From contig JAKJXP020000111.1 in NCBI GenBank assembly GCA_022225965.2, positions 1-64,000 of the forward strand: a stretch of 64,000 nt of DNA. The letters run 5' to 3'. The notes below the pieces were generated by a model. It did not search any database. It was not told the DNA's origin and was given only the letters and a program-made list of their open reading frames with translations. The translations under genes and the position numbers were made by a program. The DNA comes from Diatrype stigma (Eukaryota; Ascomycota; Sordariomycetes; Xylariales; Diatrypaceae). This document shows, piece by piece, positions 49,310-62,417 of the stretch; the stretch's first letter is position 1, and every line of letters begins with the position of its first letter.

Positions 49310-50373
49310 ATGGCCCCGACACGCCCCAAGAAGACTGCGGCCGAGGAGCCCAGCACCGCCGCCGGCGACGCGGCCCCCGTCAAGCGCGGCCGCGGCCGCC
49401 CTCCCAAGGGGGGCCCGAACGCGCCCCCCAAGGCACCGAAAGTGCCGTCCGGTCGACCCCGTGGCCGACCTCCGGGATCTGGCGCCGGCGTCAAGAAGGC
49501 CACAGCCCCCAAGAAGGCACCAGCACCAAGCACATCCAACATAGCGACGCGGTCCAGCGGACGCGGTCGCGGCCGCCCTCGCAAGAGCGACGCGTCGGCC
49601 ACCGCTGCCGCCGCCCCTACCCCTAAGAAGAGCGCTGCTACCCCCAAGAAGGGCGCCGCTGCGAAGGCTGCCACGCCCAAGTCGGCCGCTAGCACCGGCA
49701 CCGGCAAGAGAGGACGCCCGCGCAAGAGCGATGCTGCTCCCGCACCCGCTGCTGCTGCTGAGGAGGAAGAGGAGAAAGGCGACGATGAAGAGGATGCAGA
49801 GGAGGATGAGGAGGAGGGCAAGATCCAGAGTGATCTGCTCGGCGCCCAGGCTGCTGATGATGATGACGACGATGCTGACGAGAGTACGTGAATTCGCCTA
49901 CTACACCCATCTGTCTGACAAAACAAACACCTGTTCTTTCCTACTAGCTATAGCGGAATTGAATTATCGACGCCACCAACCAACCAACACATCTATCTTT
50001 TACCTTTGCTGCTTTTTAATCCTCCGCTACGGGACCTCACGTGTGTCTGTATGTGTGTATGTGACGCTAGTTGCCCAGACTACATAGGCTAATATGATAT
50101 ATCGTGTTTTGTAGACGCCGATGAGCCCATGGACGACGCCCCCGCCAACGGAGTCGGCGCTGCAGATGCTGCGAAGGACGGTGATGATGATGATGATGAT
50201 GATGACGACGAGGAAGGCGACGAAGCAGAAGATCAAGAGGTAGGACATCCTGGCCCCCGACCTCGCCGCCGTCGCTACTATTATGGCTGGTGTTCCCCAC
50301 CCCCAAACGCACTACTGGCTGGCCGTCCCGCCGCGCAGGCTCATATGCTGACCATTGCTGGCTATAGGATTAG
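49310..50373 (+). CDS. AT-hook (HMGA-like) chromatin protein
   Basis: Exons 49310-49883 and 50115-50239, and a proposed 6-nt last exon 50368-50373 (one Asp codon and the stop), give about 234 residues. Four AT-hook cores are visible: RGRGRPPKG, RPRGRPPG, RGRGRPRKS and KRGRPRKS, separated by Ala/Pro/Lys-rich linkers. The C-terminal third is a nearly pure Asp/Glu region, as in HMGA proteins. AT hooks bind the minor groove of AT-rich DNA and act as architectural chromatin factors. The terminal micro-exon is supported by a CTGAC branch-point-like word, a TATAG acceptor and correct phase; reading through instead would add about 120 residues of unlikely sequence. Two ACGCGT boxes just upstream suggest G1/S expression. 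Confidence 0.85.
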
Positions 50374-51342
50374 GTGCCGTCATACGTCCCGGATCTGTTC
50401 TCGAATGCGTATAAGGCCTATAGGAGGGTCAGCCGAAGGTTCACGGAGTCTTGAAGAGCGAGTCAAAAATGACGACACGCCACTTCTTCAATGCTCTGCG
50501 TTTTTGCCTCTCACTAGCACTTCTGCATCCTTGCCACCGCCAGCGTTCATCGCCCCTGATGCGACGGAAAGAGACACGAGATCCCACCACATCACATGAC
50601 GCGTAAAGGGATCACTGCCCATTGATTTGCTGTTTTTTATAGTCTTGTCTGTATATTCATATATTCGCTGCTGGGTCGAGAGAAAGTGTCTCCATGTACA
50701 TCATCAAAGATGGTATCCCTCCTTCAACACCATCGCCACCACCAGGGGAAGCAGGGAAAGGACAGGACAGGACAAGGAAGGGAAGGAGAGGGAAGGACAG
50801 GGTCGGCTCGGCTCGACTCGGCTATACTGTCATAATCTGAGGGTTGTGTGTTCGGAGGCGTTTTACTTGGCTGGAATTTTGAAATTTGGAACCAACTTGC
50901 AGATTATCCTCGCTCGCGATCTCTCTCGTGTGTACATGAACCAATCGATCTGCGCTTGCGAATATCATCATCATTATGGATTTTTTTCCCTCGGTTCGAG
51001 GCTCGCGTGGGCTTGGTCGATATCAAAGATTTTTCAAATTTGGTCTTGCTTACTGGCTATATTCACTGCTGCCTTATTCTTTCTCTGCCATGTTTATCTG
51101 GGCTCGAGTGATGCGCGTGTTTTCTCTCAAGATTCCTTGCGTGGTCATAGGAAAAAGAGGATTCCTATGAAACCCCCCGAGTGACCAAATCAACCTGCAC
51201 TTCTTGCTCGTTATACCTACTAACTGACCGACCGACGAACATCCTTCTTAGCTTCTTGACTACTGGGTTGACTATACAACTCTGCTTTCCATACTCCCTA
51301 TGCTTCAGACCCCCTCCCCTTTCCTTCAACTCTTCTTCCCTC
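50374..51342. other. Convergent spacer between the AT-hook and aprataxin genes
   Basis: This should contain the two 3' untranslated regions. A 185-codon open frame (50627-51184) begins without ATG and shows no family-like pattern. A GGACAGGACA/GGAAGGGAAGG purine run lies near 50757-50800. No gene is supported. Confidence 0.6.
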
Positions 51343-52532
51343 TTACTCTTTCTTCCACTCCTGAAACTCGACCTCCAGGTGCTCCTTCAGGCGCGCGAAG
51401 CGGCGGCCGAACCCCTCGCCGCAGCGCCAGCACCGCAGGTCGCGCGCCAGGTAGTTCTCGTTTTTGGTTCCCGGGCGGGGCAGGCGCGGGTCCCCGGGCG
51501 CCAACGGCAGGTCGTCGAGCGGCACCAGGAACGGCGTCGCGAACGAGTTGTAGTGCTTCGCGTGCTTGAGGCACGCCGAGTGCATGTCCCGCGACACCAC
51601 GTGCACGTGCAGGTCGTTCATGCTCGGGTGCGCGTGCACGCCCACCAGCACCTCGGCCTCCCAGTCGCGGCCGGGCGGCAGCTGCGGTGCTGACGGGTTT
51701 GGTGTTGGTGTTGGTGTTGGTGTTGGTGTTGGAGGGAGGGTGTCCTTTGCTGCGCTGTTCTCTTCTCTGCCTTGCTCTTGGCCTCCCTGGGGATCCTCTC
51801 CGCCGCCCTCGCCCTCGCCCTCGCCCTCGCCCCGGCCACCGCCGTTCAGCACCGCCTCGCGCCTCGCGTCCAGCGCGCTGTACGCCCCGAACCGGCGGCG
51901 CAGCTCGGCCGCGACGAGCCGCTTCAGCCGCTGGGCCTGCACGCGCGCCGCCGCCAGCAGCGCGGCGCTCTCGGGCGTGGCGCCCCCGAGCGCGTCGAAC
52001 GGGTGCAGGCGCCGCAGCGTGGGCGACCGCGCGATCAGCAGCGCGTGCACGCTCGCCTTCGGGTACAGGTCGTGGATCGCGACGAAGTCGGCGTCGTGGA
52101 AGATCACCCGGCTGGGCGGGTACGCCTCGGGCGCGTCGGCGTAGGCGCCTAGGCCGTCGCGGCGGCTGTGGCTCTGGGATGCGCGGCTATAGAAGGAGCG
52201 GTGCATCGTTGTCAATGATGAGGATCCTGGCGGTGGTGGTGGTGGGGCGGGGACTTTGATTTTCGGCGACATGAGTTCTGTGACTGTTTTTGGACAGAGC
52301 CCTGTTAGTGGCTTCACTTCGACAACGCCCGGTTTCCCTTCGACCTGATGATGTGATTGATGCTTTGTGTGGCGGGTTGCGCTCGACATGTGGGAGTGGG
52401 AGTGAACTCACATGCGTTGCGCTTCGTTCCCTGACTCGTAGTCGTACCGTTGCCGGTCTCAGGGCCGGCGGAGCTCACGATCTCGTCCTTGGTGATGGCT
52501 TCCTCAGCGTCCGATTCGGTTGGCGACGCCAT
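51343..52532 (-). CDS. HNT3: Aprataxin-like DNA 5'-adenylate hydrolase
   Basis: Two exons (52532-52412, 52283-51343) join in phase to give about 353 residues; the join yields the conserved-looking NAFTELMSPK linker. The HIT domain starts near FHDADFVAIHDLYPKAS and carries the histidine-triad motif LHVHVV near residues 264-269. The C terminus is a C2HE zinc finger, with CWRC near 325-328 followed by His342 and Glu346. The family removes AMP from abortive DNA-ligase products at 5' ends during strand-break repair, in the nucleus. Between the two halves of the HIT core sits an unusual low-complexity insertion of Glu/Gly repeats, a Gln-rich part and alternating Thr-Pro. Yeast Hnt3 is about 217 residues. 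The gene is divergent from the DExH helicase with 599 bases between the two starts. Confidence 0.92.
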
Positions 52533-53131
52533 TGTTGTGTTCGCTTATATCGTGGGAGAGTAAAAGGACTCTTCCATCCCTGTAACTATGCATTCCTGAA
52601 TCAATGTCTAACCTCGGGAAGTTGTTGTTTGCACCTGTCTTCACCATTGTATCTATCTAGACAGCTAGACAATAGGCATCCAAGTGAAGGTGAAGTCAGC
52701 GACTTCAGGTCGCTATCCTTAATTACCTATACAACATACATGTACGTATGTATGTATGTAAGCATGATGTATGTAGCTACATACATAAGCCTCCCTAGCA
52801 TGGGGCAGGTGGGGCAGCCTGAGGTGCCACTATGTCGCTACTATAGTAGGTATTGTATGTACTGTATGTATTGTACATAGTTAGGCTGCAAGCGCTTAGC
52901 TAATCCGCCGCGTCTGGAGCGCGAAGGGGACAGGGCTGCAGGGGTAGGCTATGGTTATAGCGCTATGGAGATGCCCCTCCATGCTTTTACATACCACCTG
53001 GAAGCGACTTGATACTGATTTTCTCCAAAATCTCCGAAAGACAACTTCAACATCGCATGAACTACTCACGCAACTTCAGTGTAGCGCATTTCTCCTGAGC
53101 TTTGCTGACTGTTACCCACACATGGATCAGC
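52533..53131. other. Shared divergent promoter region
   Basis: This 599-base interval separates the start codons of aprataxin and the DExH helicase and must hold both promoters. It contains a TGTATGTATGTATGTA run near 52745 and a TGTATGTACTGTATGTA cluster near 52855. No gene is seen. Confidence 0.7.
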
Positions 53132-56100
53132 ATGGTAAAGAAAGGAAAAGAGAAGGCGACGGCACCAGCCCCTGCTCCGTCGTCAGGAAGCGGATCGTCC
53201 AAAAAGTCCAAGAATACTAACAACAACAACAACAGCAATAATAATAACACTAGTCAAAATGATGACTTCATAGTGTTCACGAACTCTACCAAGGACCCCA
53301 AGCCGAAGAAAGGCGCACAGGCAGCTCCCAATGCGGGAAGCACAGGTGCCGGGGCAGGGGAAGCAGAAGCTTCAGGACCACCCAAACCTACGGTGAAGCA
53401 GATCATCGGAGGAGCGAGCTGGACCGGCAAGTTGCCTGTGAATCTACTGTCGGAGCATTGCCAAAGGCAGAAGTGGGAGAGGCCTGACTATCAACCTGTA
53501 CGTGAGCGCTCGCTCCCGTGTGAAAGAAAGGGGTTTGTGTACTTAGTTAATACGAACGTCTCTTAGATCAAAGGGAAAGATGGCTTCTCGTACTTCGTCA
53601 AGCTCAGTGCTAAGCACCCCAAGACCCAAGAGGTGCAGAGGCTGGAACCTTTCAAGCTGCCTCCAGATTTCATTCACCTGGTCAATAAGCCTACTGCGTT
53701 GGAGGCTAAGCACGCTGCCGCCACGTATGCTCTGTTCCGTGTCTGTAGCATGAAGCGGATCGATACCACGCTTCCTCCAGATTACAGGGCGCTTTGGAAG
53801 CAATTCGAAGAATTGAAGAAGGAAGACGTCAAGAAAGGCAATGCATGGCTGTATGATGCTGACCCCTTTGCGACCCTGAAGCAGAGGGAAAGCGACAAGG
53901 CTGCCGCTGAAAAGAAGCGGAGAGAGCAAGAAGCCATCCGCGAGAAAGCGAAGAACATGCCCGGTGCTTCTGGGATAGCCCTCCGTAGTAGCGCTGCAGA
54001 GAAGTCGGGTGGCGGTGGATCGAACCCGATGAAGGGTTGGACCACGGTGCCGAAGGTGGAGATGGGCAAAAAGACCCGGTCCCAGCTCGAAGATCTGCTC
54101 CGAAGAGAGGTCATCTGGAACCCGCACGGAGTTCAGATGTCTAGCGCGCAGAAAGATGCTATCATCAAGGAGTTGACCGGTTCGGGCTTTCGGAAGAGCC
54201 ACGTCGAGGAGGCAGTGGAGGAGTGTAAGGATCGAGAGGAGACGCTAGAATGGCTGCTGATACATGTTCCTGAGGACGACCTGCCTCGATGGGCTCTACC
54301 GGGTAGCTATAGTGCTGGCGTTTCCGTCGCTGCGACGAACGATCTCAAGCGTGAGGCAGCAATCAAGCGACTCTCTGAGTCAGGATACTCGGCCGAGCTT
54401 TGCAGGAAAGTCTACGCAGAGAACAATGGCGATGAAGGACGTACCGCGCAGGCATTACAACACTTCCTACTATCCAGCGGTAACAATACCGAACAATCAA
54501 ATCCTCCCGACGAGCCTTTCATTTCAGGCACACCTGAGGAGTGCTGGACGGATGAGATGGATAGTCTGGGGTCCGTTTTCGGCGAGAACTTCAAGCGCGT
54601 GTCTGATGACGTTTGCCAGATTGGCATTGAGTCCGTCAAGAACGGGTCCCGGAACAACATCGAGACCTTACTACAAATAAGAAAACCCCCGCGGTACCCG
54701 GCGGAGATCGTCATAACTCTTATGGCAGACCTCCCCTCGTATATCAAGCTCAGTGTCATCAAGAAGGCACTCGCATACATCAATGAGTCCCTTCCAGAAG
54801 AACCCATGAAAATATACTTTGCAGTCGACTGGATACAGCAGAATATCAACGAGATCATCGAGAGACCCGGAAAACTCCGAGATATATCTGGGGTTGCCTC
54901 TACCGCCGCTGAAGTTCGACCAGTTGCCTCGACAAGGCAGAGAATGCCCCGTCACCCCAAACCTCTAGTATGGGTTGTCGACACCCGAAGCAGAGACGAG
55001 TGGCAGAGGCGACAGGAGGTCCCTAGGTTCAAGGAGATGTTAGCGCAACGCCAAAAGTTGCCTGCTTGGCAAGTGCGAGAGCAACTGGTCGCCACTGTGG
55101 CACAGAACCAGGTCACCATCATCGCAGGTGAGACCGGTTCTGGTAAATCCACACAATCAGTTCAATTCATTCTAGACGACCTCTACAGTAAGGGGTTTGG
55201 CAACACGGTGAACATTGTATGTACGCAGCCCCGCCGAATCTCCGCCCTCGGCCTTGCAGACAGGGTCAGCGACGAGCGTTGCTCGCAGATTGGAAAGGAG
55301 GTTGGGTACTCTATCCGGGGAGAAAACAAGAATAGCAGCGAGACAAAAATCACCTTCGTCACGACCGGTGTCTTGCTCAGACGTCTGCAGACGTCAGGGG
55401 GCCGTGTCGAGGATGTCGTTGCGTCCTTGGCTAACATCAGTCACGTCGTCATCGATGAGGTCCACGAGCGTAGTCTTGACACCGACTTCCTTCTCAGCAT
55501 TGTAAGAGATGTCTTGAAAAGGCGGAGAGACTTGAAGCTGGTCCTAATGAGCGCTACGCTCGATGCCGCCACCTTCAAGGATTACTTTACGAGCGAGGGG
55601 CTAGGAGTCGGACTCGTCGAGATCGCCGGAAGGACATACCCAGTCACGGATTACTATCTCGACGACATCATCGAAATGACCAACTTCACCGTAGGAAACC
55701 ACAGGTTCCGCGACGACGAGGGGACCCACGACGCAGGCGGCGAGTCGACCACAGACCCCATCAACAAGACGATCCAGAGGCTCGGGTCCCGAATCAACTA
55801 CACGCTGCTCCTTGAGACGGTGAAGGCCATCGACACAGACCTCCACTACAGCAAGAAGAAGAGCGAGAGCGCCGGCGGAATCCTCATCTTCCTGCCTGGC
55901 GTGGCCGAGATCGGGCAGGCCGTCAACCAGCTCCGGTCGGTCCCGTCGCTGCACGTGCTGCCGCTGCACGCGTCGCTCGACACTCGCGACCAGCGGCGGG
56001 TGTTCGTGGCGGCGCCCCCGGGCAAGCGCAAGGTGGTGGTGGCGACCAACGTGGCCGAGACGTCCATCACGATCGACGACATCGTGGCGGTGGTGGACGT

Positions 56101-57903
56101 CGGGCGTGTCAAGGAAACGGGTTTCGATCCGGCGACCAACATGCGCACGCTGGAGGAGACGTGGGCGTCGCGCGCCGCGTGCAAGCAGCGCCGGGGCCGC
56201 GCCGGCCGCGTCCAGGCCGGTGTCTGCTACAAGCTCTACACCCGCAACCTCGAGGAGACGGGTATGGCCGAGCGCCCCGAGCCCGAGATCCGCCGCGTGC
56301 CCCTCGAGCAGCTCTGCCTGTCCGTCCGCGCCATGGGCACCCGCGACGTCGCCGCCTTCCTCGCCCGCACCCCCACCCCGCCCGAGACCGCCGCCGTCTC
56401 AGGTGCCGTCGCCACCCTGCGCCGCATGGGCGCCCTCGACGGCGATGAGCTGACCGCCCTCGGCCGCCAGCTCGCCGCCATCCCTGCCGACTTGCGCTGC
56501 GGCAAGCTTAGTAAGTCAACTGCTCTCTACTTTATATGCCTATGTACCAGTGTCCAAGGGATCAGGACGTTTTCTCAGAGAAGAAGTTGGGCTGACTCGA
56601 GATTTCACTTACTACTCGCGCAGTGGTCCACGGCGCCATCTTCGGCTGCCTAGACGAGTGCGTGTGCATCGCGGCGATCCTCAGCACGCGCAGCCCCTTC
56701 GTCAACCCGCCGCCCGAGAAGCGGGAGCTCGCCAAGGAGGCCCGCATGCGCTTCTCGCGCGGCGACGGCGACCTGCTGACGGACCTGCGCGCCTTCCAGC
56801 AGTGGAGCAACAATGGCGGCGGCGGCGGCGGTAATTATAGAGATCGCGCGTCCCAGCGCCAGACCCGCCAGTTCTGCGACGACAACTTCCTCTCCTTCCA
56901 GACCCTGACCGACATCGCGGCCACGCGCGCGCAGTACTACGCTTCGCTCGCCGAGATCGGCATCATCGACGCGGCGACGGCCCGCGCGGCCGTCGGCGTC
57001 GGCGTCGGCACGTCGGATCAGCAACAGCAACAGCAACAACAGGGGCAGCAGGCCACGGTCTCGATGGCGCTCGTCCGCGCGCTGACGGCGTCGGCCTTCA
57101 CGCCGCAGATCGCGCGCATCCAGTTCCCCGACAAGAAGTTCGCGACGTCGGCGTCGGGCGCCGTCGAGCTGGACCCCGAGGCCCGCACCATCAAGTACTT
57201 CGCGCGCGACAGCGGCCGCGTCTTCGTCCACCCGGCCAGCGTCCTGTTCGGCGCCCAGGCCTTCCCCGGCGGCGCCGCCTTCGTCTCCTACTTCACCCTG
57301 ATGTCCACGAGCAAGATCTTCATCCGGGACCTGACGCGTGAGTTTCCCCCCTCTCTCCTTGGATTGGACCTTTGATGCTTCTACTCTCGGAGATGTCTCT
57401 GCGCCTGACGATGCCCCCCCTCCCCTTTTTCTTTTTCCTTTTTTTCTTTCTTGTTTATTGGTGTGCTCGATCTTGGTATATGTGTAAGCAAGATGATTCG
57501 CTAACCTAGATTGTATACTTCTACACGGACGTGCGTACAGCTTTCAATGCCTACACACTACTCCTATTCTCGGGTGCCATCGAGCTAGATACCCTTGGTA
57601 GGGGTTTGTTAGTTGATGGCTGGCTTAGGTAAGTCAGCCCAACTCTAGTTGCTTATTGAACAATAGAGCCCAGAGAGCCCCCCTTCTCCCCTATTTTGGC
57701 AGGAAAGTACAAATAACTGACGGATTTTGGGGCGCAATAGATTACGGGGTTGGGCTAGGATCGGTGTCCTGGTGTCCAGGCTCAGGGGTATGATAGACAA
57801 CATCATCGAGATGAAGGTCAACAACCCGCAGATGGACGTCCGCGACAACGAGGTCATCAGGCTGGTGTCGAAGCTTGTAGAGCTGGATGGGTTGGACGCA
57901 TAG
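53132..57903 (+). CDS. DHX57-type DExH-box RNA helicase with UBA and RWD domains
   Basis: Five exons (53132-53497, 53567-56510, 56624-57337, 57541-57628, 57741-57903) join in phase to give about 1424 residues, close to human DHX57. After a Ser/Asn-rich start come a UBA domain (about 314-356), an RWD domain (about 448-555) and the helicase core: motif I GETGSGKST near 643, motif II DEVH near 752, motif III SAT soon after, and motif VI QRRGRAGR near 996. A winged-helix/HA2 part and a C-terminal OB fold follow; exons 4 and 5 encode the end of the OB fold. DEVH in place of DEAH is normal for this subgroup. Related proteins unwind structured RNA and act at ribosomes; the exact RNA target is unknown. 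An Asn run near residues 29-40 and a Gln run in exon 3 are low-complexity. The 203-nt intron before exon 4 is pyrimidine-rich. Confidence 0.93.
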
Positions 57904-60457
57904 ATTCATTGTGTCAACTTGTAGGGTATTGGATCTGACCAAACAATTCTTTTATCCAGCCCCGTTACGCGGCGTTTTTTTGGTGAATATACCGTGGATT
58001 AGCAACATAGATTGGCGTTATGAACACTCATATCATGGCCAAAAGACCTACATACAAATATATGTCATATGGTTTGCCTCCGCCGCTACTCTTGTGTACT
58101 CGCAGAAGTTTCAGGGACGACTCGACTTGAAGACTACCTGATTAGAATGTCGTGACGTACTCTGCGCGCGCATAAATCTCTTGTCATGAACCACAGATCG
58201 ACATGACCTCGGACTCAGGGAAGACCTATAATTGCATCATATATGAGCATCGTCCACGATGTTCACTAGCAGCTGCCAAGTTTTTCGCATCATCAAATTT
58301 TCTTAAACACTCTAGATCCGAACCATCGCCAACCAAATGAAAACATTTCGTTGCCAGAAACAGAGAGCATGTCTCTCGTGGCCTAGTACTTTCATCTACT
58401 CCCCTCCCACCCCCTTCTAGGGGCCCAATATTCCAAGTTGATAAATGATCGATTGGGCTCCCCCAAGCCTGCCTAGTTGTAGGTGATGGGTCCAATGCTC
58501 ATAACGACGCAGAAGATGGACGCATTATCATGGGAAACAAAGTGGCGCCAGGATCAGGAATCCTTGCCGTTGTTTAACCACCCGACAGAGCGACAAGCCC
58601 ATTTCTATGAAAAGCCAGCTCTTTTGATTTACTCCTTGGCTAGAAGAGTGTTCTCCATGGGCTGGTCGCACACATGGCAAAAGGCTCGCAAAGTTCGGGT
58701 TTGTATTCAAATCCCCCTTAGCCACGAAGAACGAGATCTATATCTTCCATATATATATACAACTCCACATCCATTCCCATATCCCATCCATATCCAAGTC
58801 CAACGCCGAGCTGACACAAAAAGTGGCGATTAAGTAAGCAGAGAACAAGTTGCGAAATGGACGAATGCAGCACTACGTAGCGAACGTTGGACTGAGCACT
58901 GGAATGCATCTGGCCTGGTCCGGTCTGGTCTGGCCTGGAATGGCTTGCTCTGGGTTGGCTCAGGTACGTACTCAGCGTAGCGTAAGTGGCTGGTTACCCG
59001 GTAACGAATGACAAAAACCCATTGCGAGACAGGCAGACGAAATCCCCTACTGAGTGAGACAGCATGCGAACAATGTAGGAATTCCCTGGATGCTGCCCAT
59101 CGACTATGGTTACGTACTTAGTAGCTAGCACGTCGGTCGAATCGAGTTTGGAACATGAGAATTGACTAGGTAGTACTTGGTACTAGAGATATGTATATGT
59201 CTGTGTACATATCAGTAGGTATCTACTCTACTTATGCACCCGGTTGTACCTATGTGCGGGATTATAGCAAGGGTCGATGTGATGTATCTTGTCGGTTTTC
59301 TGAGCTTACCACCCCCCTACTCTTATAGCCTGAGTTGGGCTCCCGCGTATAGGTAACTAAAAGATAGCAAGTGCTCACGCTGGAAGGGGTGCATGCTCGT
59401 TGACTTGAATATGATGTGTGGGGGGTGAATACTGAAGCATGTAAGTTGTTAAGGTAGGTTTGCTGTATATACTCACCTATGGTATCGCACTGGTCTGGTT
59501 TCGGCATTAAACGATGGGCGAATGGGACCAGTCAGCACCTAGTCATTTAATTGCCCGGCAGCCTGCCATGCCCTATCTGGCAGCTTGCGTATCGTACTAT
59601 AAGTCAGGCATGATAAGGTAGACGTGCTGGTACCCAAACCCTACCTTATATCTGAGGGCGTTTTAACATTCCTGCGAGTAACCTGTACGATTTCACCAAA
59701 GATAAACGGGACATCGAGTGACAAGACACTTTTCTTAGGGGGTGGCAGAACCCATCAGCCTATCCTTAGCCGATGCTTCGCTACGTAGCTGAACTAGGAC
59801 TACTTGTACTGACAGCCATAACCACTTGGCTATGACCGGTGCAACGAGTTGTTCAGTGGGTCGGATGAGGGGGCCATTATACTACCATTAAGGGGTAATA
59901 ACTGTATGAGCACCATCAATCCCTTGAAATCTTCACCGAAGTATCGAAACACAAGGTGAAGTTGTCGAACGGGCAGACACTCATCCGCCCGAACGTTCAT
60001 GTCCCCGAGGGTAGGAGCTTTCAAGCTACCATTGACGACCCTCTAACTTCTTAACTTCTTACATCTTAACATCTTGGTATGCCTCTTACCAGGCTGGAGC
60101 TTTAAAGCTACCAAAGGGCCTGTCTTCATTCCGTCTCCATCGCAATCCACGTCGAAAAGAACGCCAATACAGTGGGGGGCTGTGCAGTGTATAGCGGGGG
60201 GGTATTTTGGGGTTTCCGGTGTTGTGTGTAAGGGTGTTGGGTATAGCATATTGTTCCGCAATGCTCTCTCTGTTGGCATCTCTAAAGGGGGGCCGTGAAC
60301 TGCCAGTTGGGACGCCACAAGAACTGTGTCAGTCCTCGAACCCTGTTGGGAGTCGAGTACTGGACTTTCTCTTGCACATTCGACCGTGAAGTCTGGTCCG
60401 AAGTAACTAATTACGGAGGGGCCCGTAACTATTAGATGGCACCAATAGGCTGTTCCC
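57904..60457. other. Convergent 2.5-kb spacer
   Basis: The helicase and importin-alpha genes point towards each other across this stretch. It holds GGTCTGGTCTGG-type repeats near 58910-58960 and TAGGTA-like words, but no frame with recognisable protein content. The last 400 bases probably include the importin 3' untranslated region. Confidence 0.6.
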
Positions 60458-62417
60458 CTACATATCCATCGAGTCGCCACCGTTGCCGAAGTTGAAGCCG
60501 CCTTGGGTTGCACCGTTAGGAGCACCAAAGCCGTATGTGCCATTAGGACCCTGGGGACCGGTCGCCATGGCATCATCCGCTTGTTCGTCCTCGTCGGAGA
60601 AGTACTTCTCGATGATGTTGTAGGACTTCATGTAAATCTCCTCATTGGCGTTGGTCTGGCAGTCGTGAATCTTCTCCATACCACCACACTCCTCGATAAA
60701 CAGCGCGTAACGGTTAATCGATTCGGGGCCTTCGCCAGCGGCTTGCTTGTCCAAGTCGCCAACCTTGAGGATGTTCTCAAGACCGTCTAAAGCAACCTGA
60801 ATAATCTTGTTATCAGGGCAGCTCAACAGGTCGCAGAGCGGCTTGATGCAGCCTTGCGCCACCAGGTACCGTATCTGCTCGGGCTTCTGCAGGCCACCGC
60901 TTGTGGCATTGCTGATGGCCCAGCAAGCTTCCTTGCGAGTTTTAAGGTCGCCATTCGACAGAAGGTGGATCAATGGTGGAATGATGTTGGCATCAATGAC
61001 AGACTGGATCTGCTGCGAGTTGCCAGCAGTGATGTTAGAGATAGTCCAGCAGGCCTCCTTGCGAATGCCATCCTTGTTGGAGCTCAGCAGCGACAGCAGG
61101 CATGGCAGGGCGCCGCAGTTGATAATGACTTGGGTTTGCACATCATCGCCTGTGACGATGTTACCAACCGATCGGAGGGCGGGCGTCTGGACCGAAGTAG
61201 AAGCATGCATGAGCAGCTCTACAAGTCGCCGAGGGATACCGGCTTCAATCACAGCTTGGATCTTATCATTTGAGCCGTCGGAGAGGTAGGATATCGCCCA
61301 GCAAGCATCGATCAGAACCTCGTCATCCAAGGAGTAGACAAGCTTCGCGAGGACCGGGAGGGCAGGCGCAATCTGTGGCGGAGTCAGAACTGAGCGATAA
61401 CGGGGGCATGGATAGGGCAAATACTTACGGTGTTCCAGTCGGGCTGAGGGGTCTTCCCACGGCAGAAGTTGCTTAGAGTCCAGGTAGCGTTCCGGAGCAT
61501 GCTAAGCTTGCGGCTGTCACCGAGGAGGTTAAGCAGGGGCTTCAAGGCACCACAACCCAGTACATAGTCTCTGCATGACGGGCTATCACCCGCGATGTTG
61601 CCCAAAGCCCAGACAGCCTGCTCCCGGACATCGGGTTCAGGACTGGAGAGGAGCTCAACGAAAATAGGCACGGCACCGGCCTCGATCACGACCTGAGTTT
61701 GACTAGCACTGCCGGATGCGATGTTGGTAAGGGCCCACGCAGCCTCGAATTGAACTAGAGTATGAGGAGATCGAAGAAACTCGACAAATCGGCTGACGAC
61801 ACCTGTCTTGATAACCTCTTCGATTGGCGGGTTCCGCTCCTTGGAGAGGAGCTTTCTGAACTTGGTGGTAGCCTGAATCTGCAACTCGATCTGATCGGAA
61901 AAGACACCGTTGACCATCTGAGGCAAGTCCTCGTTGAGCTAGGCGATGATTGATGTCAGCCTGATGTAATCAGAGGGGAGATAGCGACGAGAATTTGAAA
62001 ATGGGGCGAGAGAAAAATTCTGATATAGTATGTGAAGATAGAACCAAGTGCCTTCCTAGTGGCTGTCGGAAAGCTCCAAGCAAGATATTGCCAGTGTAGC
62101 ATTGAATAGCAAACAATAGAATAGCGAAATGAAGATCTGAAGCTCTGAAAGCTAGCACAGAAGAAAAGACAAAAAGGACATACCTGGCTTTCCGTAGGCG
62201 CGGATTCATCGTCGCTGTCGGGGGCGGCTCCCAGAGAAGCACCAGGTCTCTGATCACCAGTACCGATACCACGGCGCTTGGCTAGGTTCTCCTCTCGCTT
62301 CGCCTTTCGGATCTCGACCTGGGCCTCCTCGCGACGACGTCGCAGTTCCTCAGGCTTGAACGCATTCTTCGCCTTGAACTGATTGCGACGATGCTCGGGG
62401 ATATAACGATCAGACAT
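60458..62417 (-). CDS. SRP1: Importin subunit alpha (karyopherin alpha)
   Basis: Three exons (62417-62184, 61938-61429, 61372-60458) join in phase 0 to give about 552 residues, matching yeast Srp1 (542). The N terminus is an importin-beta-binding domain rich in Arg/Lys, with [20 protein letters not shown] at about residues 23-42. About ten armadillo repeats follow. The Trp/Asn array that grips nuclear localisation signals is intact: [45 protein letters not shown] and WAISNATSG. The C terminus has an acidic DEDEQADD segment, the exportin-binding region in this family, and a Gly/Asn-rich tail. It links classical NLS cargo to importin beta for passage through nuclear pores. Confidence 0.97.

Noticed and set aside
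50627..51184. 185-codon open frame after the AT-hook gene
   Set aside because: It starts with TTG, has no early ATG, no family-like pattern and mixed hydrophobic and repeat-coded content; most likely 3' untranslated sequence.
54412..54858. Minus-strand open frame over the DExH helicase
   Set aside because: It is antisense to the RWD-coding part of the helicase, with no independent support.
55454..55465. DEVH instead of DEAH in helicase motif II as a possible defect
   Set aside because: DEVH is the usual form in the DHX57/DHX29 subgroup, so it is not an anomaly.
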